Position numbers and translations under genes: made by a program. Positions 23,770-32,341 of a DNA stretch of 33,959 nucleotides are shown here, piece by piece (within the stretch, counting starts at the first letter, position 1; every line of letters starts with the position of its first letter). This DNA is from a virus: the IMG/VR virus record IMGVR_UViG_3300008107_001068, positions 1-33,959 of that record; one strand, 5' to 3'. The notes under the pieces are model-generated. The model did no database searches and was not told the origin of the DNA. It worked only from the letters and a program-made list of their open reading frames with translations.

Positions 23770-25845
23770 TTATGACTTAGCTGTTAAATTTACGGTAATA
23801 GCATTTGGATCAAAAGGATCCACCGTGATTATTCTATTATATGATGATGAAATAATTGTAGAAACTGGAGTAGCACTGATGGTGAGTTGTCCTAAATCAT
23901 TTGTCACACCAATAGGAGCAAATGCATTTAAATCTATTATTCCTGTTTCATAGTCAATAGTTCCTACTGTTCCTATTATAACCTTTACGCCGTTTGAGTT
24001 ATAATAGTATGTTTGTAATGTACCATATCTTCCTTCAATATTTGCTACACCAACACCTAAAGCTCCTGTGGTGTCTCCTTCAGTAGGAGTTATAACTACA
24101 GTAGCACTAGTGTAATTATTTCCTTTTGCAGTTATGCGTATTGTCTTGATTGTACCGTTAGGATTAATTTCTGAAATTGCTGTTGCTCCAGAACCATCAC
24201 CATTGATAGTAACTTTAGGTGCTCTTTGATAATTAATACCAGGATTTAAAATAGAGATAGATTCAACACCACCAGTAGAAGATGGAGTTTCTTCAACATA
24301 AACGTTATTCAATATGTTTGAAACATTTTCTGGATCTCTAAAATCCATTGCTGGAAAACTTGTTACCCCACTTTGGAACATTCCTTTTTGAAGTTTTGTG
24401 CCAAAAAACAATTTATAACTTGTAGGAACTGTTAGTGTAGGATAAAACTTTTTCTGAACTCTTAGCGACAACTCATTTGTTATGATAGAAGGATCTGAAG
24501 ATTTAATCGCATCATTTACATCAGTAGCTAAGAATGTTGAGTTGAAAGTATCTAGTGTATCGTTGGTTACACTTACTATTGCAGTTTTTATTTTATCTTT
24601 AATTTGTGCTGCTGTTAAGTTTGTTTTTCTTGGATCATAAAGAGCATTTGCTGTTATATTTAAATAAGTATAATCTGGGTCAACCAAAACAGGATCGACA
24701 GTTAAAATAGAAATTGGCTCAATTACATCCTTTATAATTCTTTCTTTTTGCGTATCGGTAAATGTAAACGCACCGACAGGCTTAATTGACACAAATACTT
24801 GTCCATATACAGGAGGATCATTTTCTTGTCCTCCCCAAACATTAACAGCATCAAAAGCATATCCTAATTGATTCTGTTGAATTAATGTGATATAATCATT
24901 TTTTGATACTGCACGATTTTGTGCAGCGTATGACTTTGGTGCTTGAAACTTGATAGAATCAATACTTTCTTTTTCTCCACCATTTGTTGCTGGTGTAATT
25001 GAAAATATAGAAGTATTAGAAAACCCTGTGAGAGAATCAAGCAAAATGAAACTATTAGCACCAGCGGCTGCGGTTCCGTTGGTTGAAAGATAACTTAGAC
25101 GAACAATATTTCCATCAATTAACTTCTTACCTATGATATTATCACCAAAGTATATTTCATAATTTCCGTTCAATCCTTCTTGTAGGAAATATACTGTGCT
25201 TGTTCCGTCTAGTAATAATACATCACTTGCCTGCGTATATATTGTGCTAAATGAGTTTGTTCCGGAATCTTCTACTGTAACTTTTAATGTTGTTGTATCT
25301 ATCGTTTCATCTGGAATTTCAAATAGCAATTCAGGATTTGATGTGGTGTCAACAACAAAAGAATAGTCTACAGGAGTTCCTTGTTTTAATGTCACATCAG
25401 TAAAGTTTGCTTCACCTGAAACAACCGAAACTGTATATGAATCATCATTTACAAAAATATAGTTGACACCATCAATTGCTTCTGAGATAAACTGCGTAAA
25501 CTTTGGAAGAGTCAATAAACTTGTCGTAACACCATACGATGTCAAATTGATAGTTGCGGCTGGTGCAATCGTAGATTTTGGGGTGTAATTCAGAACTTTT
25601 GCTTGTGATACAACAGAACTTCTCTGTAGTGCAGTATCAAGAAACATTTCGTTTCCTACCATATTCAGATAGTATGCATTATATTGTGTATTGTACGCAA
25701 GAATATCTAATAGAACAGAAAGACCCGAACCTGAAAAGTTATAGTCTTTAAATGTATCTTGACTCTTTAAGAAAGTAATTAAACTTGATTTAATATCTGC
25801 AAAATCTAAATCTGCAAATTGTATACTTGAGTTGGCTGTTGCCAT
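23770..25845 (-). CDS. gp6: Baseplate wedge protein gp6 (baseplate J family)
   Basis: This 691-aa protein compares with 660 aa for T4 gp6. The N-terminus (DLDFADIKSSLITFLKSQDTFKDYNFSGSGLSVLLDILAYNTQYNAYYLNM) is the highly conserved gp6 start. Residues about 285-320 (NGGEKESIDSIKFQAPKSYAAQNRAVSKNDYITLI) are the baseplate-J signature. In T4, gp6 dimers interlock to form the continuous ring of the inner baseplate. A C-terminal insert near residues 530-600 carries an ILNPGINYQRAPKVTINGDG repeat shared with gp8, the gp7-like protein and the gp10-region protein. The start overlaps the gp25 stop by one base (TAATG), indicating coupled translation. Confidence 0.93.
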   Translation of the reverse strand: MATANSSIQFADLDFADIKSSLITFLKSQDTFKDYNFSGSGLSVLLDILAYNTQYNAYYLNMVGNEMFLDTALQRSSVVSQAKVLNYTPKSTIAPAATINLTSYGVTTSLLTLPKFTQFISEAIDGVNYIFVNDDSYTVSVVSGEANFTDVTLKQGTPVDYSFVVDTTSNPELLFEIPDETIDTTTLKVTVEDSGTNSFSTIYTQASDVLLLDGTSTVYFLQEGLNGNYEIYFGDNIIGKKLIDGNIVRLSYLSTNGTAAAGANSFILLDSLTGFSNTSIFSITPATNGGEKESIDSIKFQAPKSYAAQNRAVSKNDYITLIQQNQLGYAFDAVNVWGGQENDPPVYGQVFVSIKPVGAFTFTDTQKERIIKDVIEPISILTVDPVLVDPDYTYLNITANALYDPRKTNLTAAQIKDKIKTAIVSVTNDTLDTFNSTFLATDVNDAIKSSDPSIITNELSLRVQKKFYPTLTVPTSYKLFFGTKLQKGMFQSGVTSFPAMDFRDPENVSNILNNVYVEETPSSTGGVESISILNPGINYQRAPKVTINGDGSGATAISEINPNGTIKTIRITAKGNNYTSATVVITPTEGDTTGALGVGVANIEGRYGTLQTYYYNSNGVKVIIGTVGTIDYETGIIDLNAFAPIGVTNDLGQLTISATPVSTIISSSYNRIITVDPFDPNAITVNLTAKS

Positions 25846-26240
25846 TATCTTGACCTCTCAAGAAGTAGATTAATAGATGACGGTAATGTGTTATTTCCAA
25901 CAAAGAATTGTAGTTCAACAAAAAATGCATTCTGATCATCTAACGACAACACATTAACATCAATTAAATTGACTCTTGGTTCATAATTTAAAATGGTATT
26001 TTTTATTTCTGTTTCTAGTGCCGAAGCTGTTATTACTGTTGTTGGCTCAAACAAATAACCATTAACATTTGAGCCTAAATCTGGCTGAAATGGTCTTTCA
26101 TAAAAGTTTGTTAACAGTAGATTTCGGACTGAACGAATCACTGCGGTGTCATCATAACTCAAAGAAACGTCTTTGGTTATAGGATTCATTGCAAATGTTA
26201 AATCCAAATCTGAATATATTTTTTGTAGTGTGGTAGCCAT
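25845..26240 (-). CDS. gp25: Baseplate wedge / sheath initiator gp25
   Basis: This 131-aa protein has the same length class as T4 gp25 (132 aa). It contains DLTFAMNPITKDVSLSYDDTAVIRSVRNLLLTNFYERPFQPDLGSNV and the conserved EPR motif in NYEPRVNLIDV. In this family the domain sits at the inner baseplate, holds gp6/gp7 together and presents a strand that starts the tail sheath. It is the counterpart of P2 gpW. It lies directly between the needle gene and gp6. The ATG follows AATAAATA by four bases, with only a weak GAAG as ribosome binding site. Confidence 0.93.
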   Translation of the reverse strand: MATTLQKIYSDLDLTFAMNPITKDVSLSYDDTAVIRSVRNLLLTNFYERPFQPDLGSNVNGYLFEPTTVITASALETEIKNTILNYEPRVNLIDVNVLSLDDQNAFFVELQFFVGNNTLPSSINLLLERSR

Positions 26241-26256
26241 CTTCTATTTATTATAG

Positions 26257-27018
26257 TTATTGTGCAGGTGGACCGCTGTTTCCTATTCCTCCACCGTTTA
26301 TATGAACATGATTCTGTAAACTTACTGGTCCGGCAGTAACATCTCCACCATAATCTCCATAACCATCTACAATAACATTTCTGTGTCCAACAAAGTCAAG
26401 TTCTGCTTGAATATTTTTATCGGATGAAATATTACCTTGGTTAATGATATTCCCCGTAGAAGCAAAATCTCCTACTTGATTGATAGGACCAACAAAATTA
26501 AATGAATCTGCTATGGCACTAAACGTACCATCAACTTTCATGGCAAAATTACCTTTGACCTCCAATTCTACAGAACCGTCTACTTGTGCTTTCACGTTTC
26601 CTTTAATGTATAATTTTAGACTTCCTTGAGTAGATTTTTGTTCATTACCCATAATATACACCTGATTATCTTTTACAATAATCTGTACATTATCATTGAA
26701 AATTTTCTCAACTTTTGATCCATCTGGATGAATTTCTGAGAATGTTCCTGATCTATGCGTTATTGCTACTCTTTCAGCACCTGGTGTATCATCTAGTTCA
26801 ATAGAGTGACCAGATTCGGATGTTATAGAATGATTATATGGATACTTTGAATCATAAGGAGTTTTTGGTTCACCATACGAATTGTTTGGGTTTACCACGG
26901 CCTCAAGCTGATCGCCTTTTTGCTCATACTTTGGTTTATTTTGTTGAATTTCACCAAGTGCTTTTGTTTGTGCAACAGATTGATCTATTGCTTTTTCCAA
27001 ATCTGCTTCTGTCGCCAT
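26257..27018 (-). CDS. gp5: Central spike needle, gp5 C-terminal beta-helix as a separate gene, HxH tip
   Basis: This 253-aa protein has residues about 60-110 (HSITSESGHSIELDDTPGAERVAITHRSGTFSEIHPDG) in the VgrG/gp5 form that leads into the triple-stranded beta-helix. That is followed by short VKG/VDG repeats (LYIKGNVKAQVDGSVELEVKGNFAMKVDG). Near the end, His237-Val-His239 in NHVHINGGG matches the HxH motif that binds an iron ion at the tip of P2 gpV-type spikes. It should form the trimeric needle that pierces the outer membrane. In T4 the OB-fold, lysozyme and needle are one protein (gp5); here the needle is its own gene right after the OB-fold gene. An AAGGA site precedes the ATG. Confidence 0.87.
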   Translation of the reverse strand: MATEADLEKAIDQSVAQTKALGEIQQNKPKYEQKGDQLEAVVNPNNSYGEPKTPYDSKYPYNHSITSESGHSIELDDTPGAERVAITHRSGTFSEIHPDGSKVEKIFNDNVQIIVKDNQVYIMGNEQKSTQGSLKLYIKGNVKAQVDGSVELEVKGNFAMKVDGTFSAIADSFNFVGPINQVGDFASTGNIINQGNISSDKNIQAELDFVGHRNVIVDGYGDYGGDVTAGPVSLQNHVHINGGGIGNSGPPAQ

Positions 27019-27019
27019 T

Positions 27020-28648
27020 TTATGATCCTTGTGTTTTTAATTCATTACGTTTAATAGTATACAATTTTTGTAACTCTGATTGAGTTCCTAACAGACCATC
27101 TGCTTTTTTTTCTAAATCTTTTGTGGGAGAAATATCTTTCCCAGCTTGAGTCAATGCTTCTTCAACTTGATCAATTTTCTTTGCAATTATTTTTAAACTT
27201 CTTTCATAATAAAGATTGAAGTTAAGTAAATCTACATTTGTATTCATGTTGTTTACGAGTCTATAGCAGTTTGATGCTACTTTATCGATATATTCACTAG
27301 TTAGCATGATCATATTCTCTGTAGACTTTTCTAGTGTGCTTCCTACTTTTTCCAATGGAACTTCATTAGGAATTTTATTGGGGGCATAAACATTGACTGC
27401 TGTTCCTGGTGCGACTGCACCCAAGTTTGCCTTTGGTGTGGCACTTACAGTTTTTGGTGGATCTTCTGGTGGTCTTGGATATCCTGCTGCATCTAGACTT
27501 GATAATTTTCTTCTCAATCTTTCACGATTAGTTCTATCCCAAACAACAGGATCTTTACCGGCGTATATTAAATTTTCATCTTTAGTATTTTTATACAAAC
27601 TTCGTTCAAATGATATTCCAGTTTCAGTAAGTGCTGCTTTATCACCTACATCTAATATGACAGGTGTTTGTGTTGTCAATTTTCCAGGACTTAAGTTTGA
27701 CATTTTATTGGAAATATTTCCTGCTATCTTACTTGCTTTATCTCCTAAAGAATCTAAAGATTCATTCAATGATGCTGCTGCTTTTTTCTGTGCTTCTTGT
27801 GATGCCTTCAAAGCATCTTTAAGTTGTCTATCAACATCTTGTTGTGCTAGTTTTTGTTTAGCCTCTTGAATTTTTTTCTGTGCTGCGGAATCACCCCCAA
27901 CAAGTCCAGCCCCTAAGTCGAGACTTTGGCCTAATAACTTTGATAGACCACCAGGTGGAACTTGTATTGAGTTTGCTAAAGAATTTGCATTTGGCACTAA
28001 GCTCTTTAAGTCTTGAGTAAGACCTTGTGTAACAGCAGCCGCACCTTGTGCTGCACCAGCAATGGCTGTATTGACACTTTTTGCATCTGGTCCAGATATA
28101 CCTTCAGTAGAATCTAAGTATCTTGATGCAATAGAAGGTGGAGGATTTTTTGGATCATTAATCGCTAAAAGATTTGTATTTGGATATCCAACTGTAAGAG
28201 GATTGGGGTTTCTTACTGCTGGTTGATTTTTTACAACAGTTCCTGACCCATCACTTAATGTTGAAACTATGGGAGTGTTAGGAGCAGTTAGTAACTCTGC
28301 TGATGTTCTTGGATCCGAAAAACCTTTTTGTGGATTATTCACATAAGGTGTGGGAATACCCGGCAACACACCAAAGTATACGGGTGCTTGACCTAAAGGA
28401 CCATCAAAGAAAAATCCTATAACCCAGTCACCTTCAATCGGAGTTGTAAATGTTTTTGAATTATTTACAGGAAGAACTGGCTGGGCCCAAGGTAAATCTG
28501 ATGTAGGTATTAAATTCTTATCATCTGTGTGCCAACCAAACACTCTAATTTGACAACGACCAACATTTAATGGATCTTTTCTATTTTCAACAACACCTAT
28601 CCACCAAACAAATCCATTCATTCCTGTAAAGACAGTTGTTTGATCCAT
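27020..28648 (-). CDS. gp5: Baseplate hub OB-fold protein, gp5-like without lysozyme
   Basis: This 542-aa protein has residues 8-110 (FVWWIGVVENRKDPLNVGRCQIRVFGWH, DLPWAQPVLP, GDWVIGFFFDGP, PVYFGVLPG) as the OB-fold of gp5/VgrG-type spike proteins, the part that joins the gp27 ring to the needle. The middle (about 190-330) is Ala/Lys/Gln-rich, helical and coiled-coil-like, and the C-terminal ~120 residues are helical (LTSEYIDKVASNCYRLVNNM, KKIDQVEEAL). I see no T4-type lysozyme domain. The frame overlaps the end of the gp27-like gene by one base (TAATG) and the needle gene starts just after its stop, so hub genes are translated together. Whether the helical part replaces the lysozyme function is unknown. 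Confidence 0.85.
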   Translation of the reverse strand: MDQTTVFTGMNGFVWWIGVVENRKDPLNVGRCQIRVFGWHTDDKNLIPTSDLPWAQPVLPVNNSKTFTTPIEGDWVIGFFFDGPLGQAPVYFGVLPGIPTPYVNNPQKGFSDPRTSAELLTAPNTPIVSTLSDGSGTVVKNQPAVRNPNPLTVGYPNTNLLAINDPKNPPPSIASRYLDSTEGISGPDAKSVNTAIAGAAQGAAAVTQGLTQDLKSLVPNANSLANSIQVPPGGLSKLLGQSLDLGAGLVGGDSAAQKKIQEAKQKLAQQDVDRQLKDALKASQEAQKKAAASLNESLDSLGDKASKIAGNISNKMSNLSPGKLTTQTPVILDVGDKAALTETGISFERSLYKNTKDENLIYAGKDPVVWDRTNRERLRRKLSSLDAAGYPRPPEDPPKTVSATPKANLGAVAPGTAVNVYAPNKIPNEVPLEKVGSTLEKSTENMIMLTSEYIDKVASNCYRLVNNMNTNVDLLNFNLYYERSLKIIAKKIDQVEEALTQAGKDISPTKDLEKKADGLLGTQSELQKLYTIKRNELKTQGS

Positions 28649-30081
28649 TATTTTTTCACTCCTGCTACTGTATTTTTAATTATAGGTCTTTCATTATCAA
28701 CTTGTAGATATGCTTGAGGTAAACTATCTTTTACAACTTCAATGATTGTATTATATGCAGCAGTTTGAATAATGTGTCTTACCGCAGTCACTAGATATTT
28801 TCCAGAATAATATGGGTCTAATTGTTTTGGATCATTAGTAGAAGCAGGGTCTTGTGATAACAAATCAAAATTGATTGTCGAACCTACAGTCACATTAGGA
28901 TCTCCAGCAATATACAATTTTGCTCTGGTGTAATTAGCAAGACTTATCTGAGATTTTCTTTGTGAGAAGAATGTCTCAACGAATATATCTTTTGTAACAG
29001 AACCTGGTCTAGCTTTGATATAATCTACTTTTTCCCAACCACTGTTTGTTCCTGCTAATTTGAAACAAGCTTGTGGTGTTTCATATAAAGCACTACCAAA
29101 TCTATTTTTTAGATTATTGACAACAGGGTTTTTATTTAAAGATTTTGATTTTTCACGATACTTAAGATAATTGAAATCTGTTACTTTATAATTACGAAGA
29201 AGTGGATCTATTGTAAGTAATCTGTTTGCAAAGGTACCAGAAGAAATTCCTTCAATTACGTTAAATGAATTCAATATTTCATATCCAAGAACATTGAATA
29301 TTTCTTGATTGATGTTTTTATCATAGTTTTCCATACTAATATTCTTTGGACGATATTCGTATGTATGATAAGGATCTTTTTGAAACAAAGATTGTAATGA
29401 TGCGAAATTATATCCTTTTGCATTTTCAAAGAAAAGCATATCTGCACCAATTTGCTTTGATGCTTGAGCATACAAAGAAACCATATTGATAGCTTCAAAT
29501 GGTTTTAAATTTGGAACTATGATGCTATAGACACCTTTTGTCTGTTCTATGTTTCTAGCATCATATTTGTTCTCTGGTACTCTTAAATAGGTAAGAAGAA
29601 CATCATTTACAATTTGAGATATACTCTTACCGTTATATGATTTGCTTATCTTGTATTGTTCAGACAAAACTAATTCATCAGAACAAAAATGTATTACATA
29701 GTTTTCTGTATCAAATCCTGTAGTTTTCTGTCTATTGCTTATACTGTATATTCTGAATATCTTATCGATTCTTATATTAGGATTTTCGTCTTTACCAAAA
29801 GCCATGCGGATATATTCATTTCCATGCATACCCATCTTTTCAATCACACCTTGAGCATCACTTATTAAAATTTGACCAGATACAGAGTTACTGTAGATAT
29901 CTTCAAAATAAGATAGTTCTACTAACATTGGTTTCAAGTCTAATGTAATAAATTGGCCAGACAAAACATTTAAAGCTATCAGATTATAATCTTTTGCATT
30001 TCTGATACCACTTTTTGTACTGTCTGAGGAGTAATCTCTATTTACTCCAACTGTAGTATTGTCTACTAATGTTGTTGTCAT
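28648..30081 (-). CDS. gp27: Baseplate hub protein, gp27-like
   Basis: This 477-aa protein (T4 gp27 is 391 aa) has an N-terminal domain with LVELSYFEDIYSNSVSGQILISD and a C-terminal domain with LYIAGDPNVTVGSTINFDLL and YYSGKYLVTAVRHIIQTAAYNTIIEVVKDSLPQ. These are patterns of gp27/gpD-type hub proteins, in which two beta-barrel domains form a torus around the spike. The position directly before the gp5-like OB-fold gene supports the hub role. The gp27 name rests on this pattern and position; a structural search would settle it. There is only one base between the gp53 stop and this ATG. Confidence 0.75.
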   Translation of the reverse strand: MTTTLVDNTTVGVNRDYSSDSTKSGIRNAKDYNLIALNVLSGQFITLDLKPMLVELSYFEDIYSNSVSGQILISDAQGVIEKMGMHGNEYIRMAFGKDENPNIRIDKIFRIYSISNRQKTTGFDTENYVIHFCSDELVLSEQYKISKSYNGKSISQIVNDVLLTYLRVPENKYDARNIEQTKGVYSIIVPNLKPFEAINMVSLYAQASKQIGADMLFFENAKGYNFASLQSLFQKDPYHTYEYRPKNISMENYDKNINQEIFNVLGYEILNSFNVIEGISSGTFANRLLTIDPLLRNYKVTDFNYLKYREKSKSLNKNPVVNNLKNRFGSALYETPQACFKLAGTNSGWEKVDYIKARPGSVTKDIFVETFFSQRKSQISLANYTRAKLYIAGDPNVTVGSTINFDLLSQDPASTNDPKQLDPYYSGKYLVTAVRHIIQTAAYNTIIEVVKDSLPQAYLQVDNERPIIKNTVAGVKK

Positions 30082-30082
30082 A

Positions 30083-30718
30083 TTATGTGCTCAATAATGA
30101 TTTTAATCTTTCTTCCATTGGGCCAGCATATAGTCTATTAACAATATTCACTTCTCTTTTTGCTTCATTTGTTTGTAGTTCATAATCGTAAATGTCTTGT
30201 GCCTCTCTTGTCTCAGTCACAGTAACATAACTGAATTCATCAAAATATTTTGTAGTTACTAGATTGACAGGAAGATTAGCATATGTTTGTGCATCTACGT
30301 TATACTTCATCGTAGTTTCTGTTTGTGTACCAGAATCATATGTATGCACAACTTTTTTATAATATTTGATAGTTGACTTTGTATATGCAATAACTGTTTG
30401 ATTATTGGAGTTTGCAGCATCATAATATTTGTTTTGAAGATATGCATCAAAATTTAAATTTGATAGAGCAAGATCCCATTGAGGATCCATTACGTTATTT
30501 CCATACAAAAATATCCAATATCTGTATGGATTATCATAATATTTTGATCCTATGATTTCTGGTGTATCACCATCCTGCATAGTGTACTTATAGTAAAGAG
30601 CAGGATTCTTTAATAAACTTGGAACTAAATTTACTCTAGCTAAAAGATTTGTTGATAGATTAACATTTCCTTTACCATCTGAAGTAATAAGTTTTGGAAA
30701 ATTACTGAAATATTTCAT
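30083..30718 (-). CDS. gp53: Baseplate wedge protein gp53
   Basis: This 211-aa protein (T4 gp53 is 196 aa) has residues 1-40 (MKYFSNFPKLITSDG, NLLARVNLVPSLLKNPALYYKYTM) as the conserved gp53 start. Residues about 45-85 (QDGDTPEIIGSKYYDNPYRYWIFLYGNNVMDP) form a LysM-like unit typical of gp53. In T4, gp53 clamps neighbouring wedges around the hub and is needed for baseplate ring closure. The gene lies between gp48 and the gp27-like gene with gaps of only a few bases. A GAGA-type weak ribosome binding site precedes the ATG. Confidence 0.92.
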   Translation of the reverse strand: MKYFSNFPKLITSDGKGNVNLSTNLLARVNLVPSLLKNPALYYKYTMQDGDTPEIIGSKYYDNPYRYWIFLYGNNVMDPQWDLALSNLNFDAYLQNKYYDAANSNNQTVIAYTKSTIKYYKKVVHTYDSGTQTETTMKYNVDAQTYANLPVNLVTTKYFDEFSYVTVTETREAQDIYDYELQTNEAKREVNIVNRLYAGPMEERLKSLLST

Positions 30719-30722
30719 TGCT

Positions 30723-31856
30723 TTATCTCATTTGGTCTATTGAAGTGTTCATTCTAGTTCTATCAAGAATATCCATTTCTTTGAATGACAGAGTTAGTCT
30801 TGTTTGAACTGGTGCACCACCAGAATACGCTGCCCATCCGTTTGGTGCATAATCTACTGAGATATCTTCTAATACGCAATCACCAACTTTGTATAGTCTG
30901 TCATTTTCAACACCAGTAGATGCAGCACCAAATCTCTTAGCTAATGAAGTTCCTAATGGAACTCCAGGAATAATACTATTCCCCGCCTTTTGTAACATAT
31001 TCGTTAAGCTAGAAAATTGTCCAGTTTCAGCCACCTTAAAACTCAGATTGAATATTGACGGTGGAATAAAATACATACCGTTCGTTTCTGTTTGAACCGT
31101 TGGTGCTGCTGCATAAATGAAAGAGTTTATAATTGCAGAAACTTGATCTGATTCCTCTTTTGTGCTAGGAGTGAAAAGAAACTCCATGCTAAATGTTCTA
31201 AATCCCACACCTTTATAAACTAATTGAAGCTGAGGATTGATTGCTAATCCCATTGCTCTTAATCCAAGAGTGGTTGTTTGCATTCCTGTAGTTGCATCTA
31301 CTGCTCTGAGTGCTGCTTCAGCACCATAAGCATTAACATTTTTAGCTATACTATTTTTAAGATTATCTCCACCAACACCACCTTTTTGTAAATCTTCCGC
31401 TAAAGAACCAATGGCTCCAGCAACTCTATTCATACTATTAGTTGCATCCATAATAGACAATTCACTATATTCAGCATGATAGTTCATTGATAAAGTATCG
31501 GGCATATACAATGATATTGTTGTTGCTACTTGCTTTCTGTCTGGTTTTAAGTAAGATTGTAGGTTTTGTGCTACATCAGCACTTTTTGCGGCTACCGCTT
31601 GAGCCTTTCCACCAACTTCTGCTCTTTTTGTTTGGCTTATTGAATCTATAGTACCTAAAACGTCAAACTGTTTAGGAATTATGTTAAATATGGTGAATTG
31701 CACCATGTGCATTCTTGAAGGTTCATTACCTAAACTTGCAGGGTATTTGTAATTAAAAGGAACATTTTTATTACCAAAAAGTCTGTCTAGAGGTCCTTTG
31801 AGAACTCCAGTTAACCCACCTGTGGATATTCCACCAATTTGATTTAAGAGAGCCAT
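30723..31856 (-). CDS. gp48: Baseplate tail-tube cap protein gp48
   Basis: This 377-aa protein (T4 gp48 is 364 aa) has N-terminal GGLTGVLKGPLDRLFG, then KYPASLGNEPSRMHMVQFTIFNI and ISLYMPDTLSMNYHAEYSELS. The C-terminal part has GFRTFSMEFLFTPSTKEESDQVSAIINSFIYAAAP and VQTRLTLSFKEMDILDR. This order matches gp48, which sits on the hub and, with gp54, starts tail-tube polymerisation. It is the first minus-strand gene after the divergent junction and probably the head of the baseplate operon, with a perfect late-promoter box 32 bases upstream. No strong Shine-Dalgarno is visible before the ATG. Confidence 0.88.
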   Translation of the reverse strand: MALLNQIGGISTGGLTGVLKGPLDRLFGNKNVPFNYKYPASLGNEPSRMHMVQFTIFNIIPKQFDVLGTIDSISQTKRAEVGGKAQAVAAKSADVAQNLQSYLKPDRKQVATTISLYMPDTLSMNYHAEYSELSIMDATNSMNRVAGAIGSLAEDLQKGGVGGDNLKNSIAKNVNAYGAEAALRAVDATTGMQTTTLGLRAMGLAINPQLQLVYKGVGFRTFSMEFLFTPSTKEESDQVSAIINSFIYAAAPTVQTETNGMYFIPPSIFNLSFKVAETGQFSSLTNMLQKAGNSIIPGVPLGTSLAKRFGAASTGVENDRLYKVGDCVLEDISVDYAPNGWAAYSGGAPVQTRLTLSFKEMDILDRTRMNTSIDQMR

Positions 31857-31887
31857 GGGTGTTAAATAGATAAGAGATTAATGAAAG

Positions 31888-31895
31888 TATTTATA
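31888..31895 (-). promoter_or_regulatory. T4-type late promoter for the baseplate operon (TATAAATA)
   Basis: The minus strand carries an exact TATAAATA, the T4 late consensus read by a sigma55-like factor, 31 bases upstream of the gp48 ATG. It is in the 38-bp divergent gap and its 5' end touches the gp4 start codon on the other strand. The expected start site near 31882 would give a leader of about 25 bases. It is the only exact match found in a gene-start region of the window. Confidence 0.6.
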
Positions 31896-32329
31896 TGGCA
31901 TACTCTGGACGATTTAATCCCACAAACCCACAAAAATACATGGGAGATTATAAAAATATCATCTATAGGTCATCATGGGAGTGTAGAGTGATGAACTGGC
32001 TTGATAAGAATGATGATATTCTACAATGGGGTTCAGAAGAACTCATTATACCATACAAATCGCCGGTAGACGGTAGGTTTCATCGTTACTTTCCCGACTT
32101 TCTAGTGAGAGTCAAAACCAAAGACGGAAAAACAAAGACTATGATTATAGAAGTGAAGCCCGACAGAGAGACTAAAGAACCCAAACCTAGAAAGCGACTC
32201 ACCAAGCAGTATTTACAAGAGGTGACAACTTACGGTATCAATCAAGCAAAGTGGAAAGCAGCACAAGAGTATTGCTTAGATAGAGGTTGGGAGTTCAAAG
32301 TAATCACAGAAAAACATCTTGGCATCTAA
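31895..32329 (+). CDS. gp4: Head completion protein gp4 (nuclease fold)
   Basis: This 144-aa protein (T4 gp4 is about 150 aa) begins MAYSGRFNPTNPQKYMGDYKNIIYRSSWECRVMNWLDKND, the conserved gp4 start. It has PD-(D/E)xK nuclease hallmarks: Glu29 (SSWE), Asp68 (YFPDF) and Glu86-x-Lys88 (IIEVKP). In T4, gp4 completes the DNA-filled head so that tails can attach, and it is thought to have a nuclease fold. The catalytic residues are present here. It is the first gene of the plus-strand run, divergent from gp48. AGAGA lies 13-20 bases before the ATG, a weak site. Confidence in the family is high. Confidence 0.92.
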   Translation: MAYSGRFNPTNPQKYMGDYKNIIYRSSWECRVMNWLDKNDDILQWGSEELIIPYKSPVDGRFHRYFPDFLVRVKTKDGKTKTMIIEVKPDRETKEPKPRKRLTKQYLQEVTTYGINQAKWKAAQEYCLDRGWEFKVITEKHLGI

Positions 32330-32337
32330 CATAAATA
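32330..32337 (+). promoter_or_regulatory. CATAAATA box directly before a start codon
   Basis: CATAAATA, one mismatch from the T4 late box, lies four bases before the ATG at 32342 and just after the gp4 stop. A transcript from a T4-type promoter would start at or inside the ATG, so it may not be a promoter. The same 4-base spacing is seen before gp8 and gp25. Confidence 0.25.
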
Positions 32338-32341
32338 TTCA

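Noticed and set aside
27393-27869. 158-aa plus-strand open frame
   Set aside because: It is fully opposite the gp5-like OB-fold gene and is a shadow of its Ala/Lys-rich helical region.
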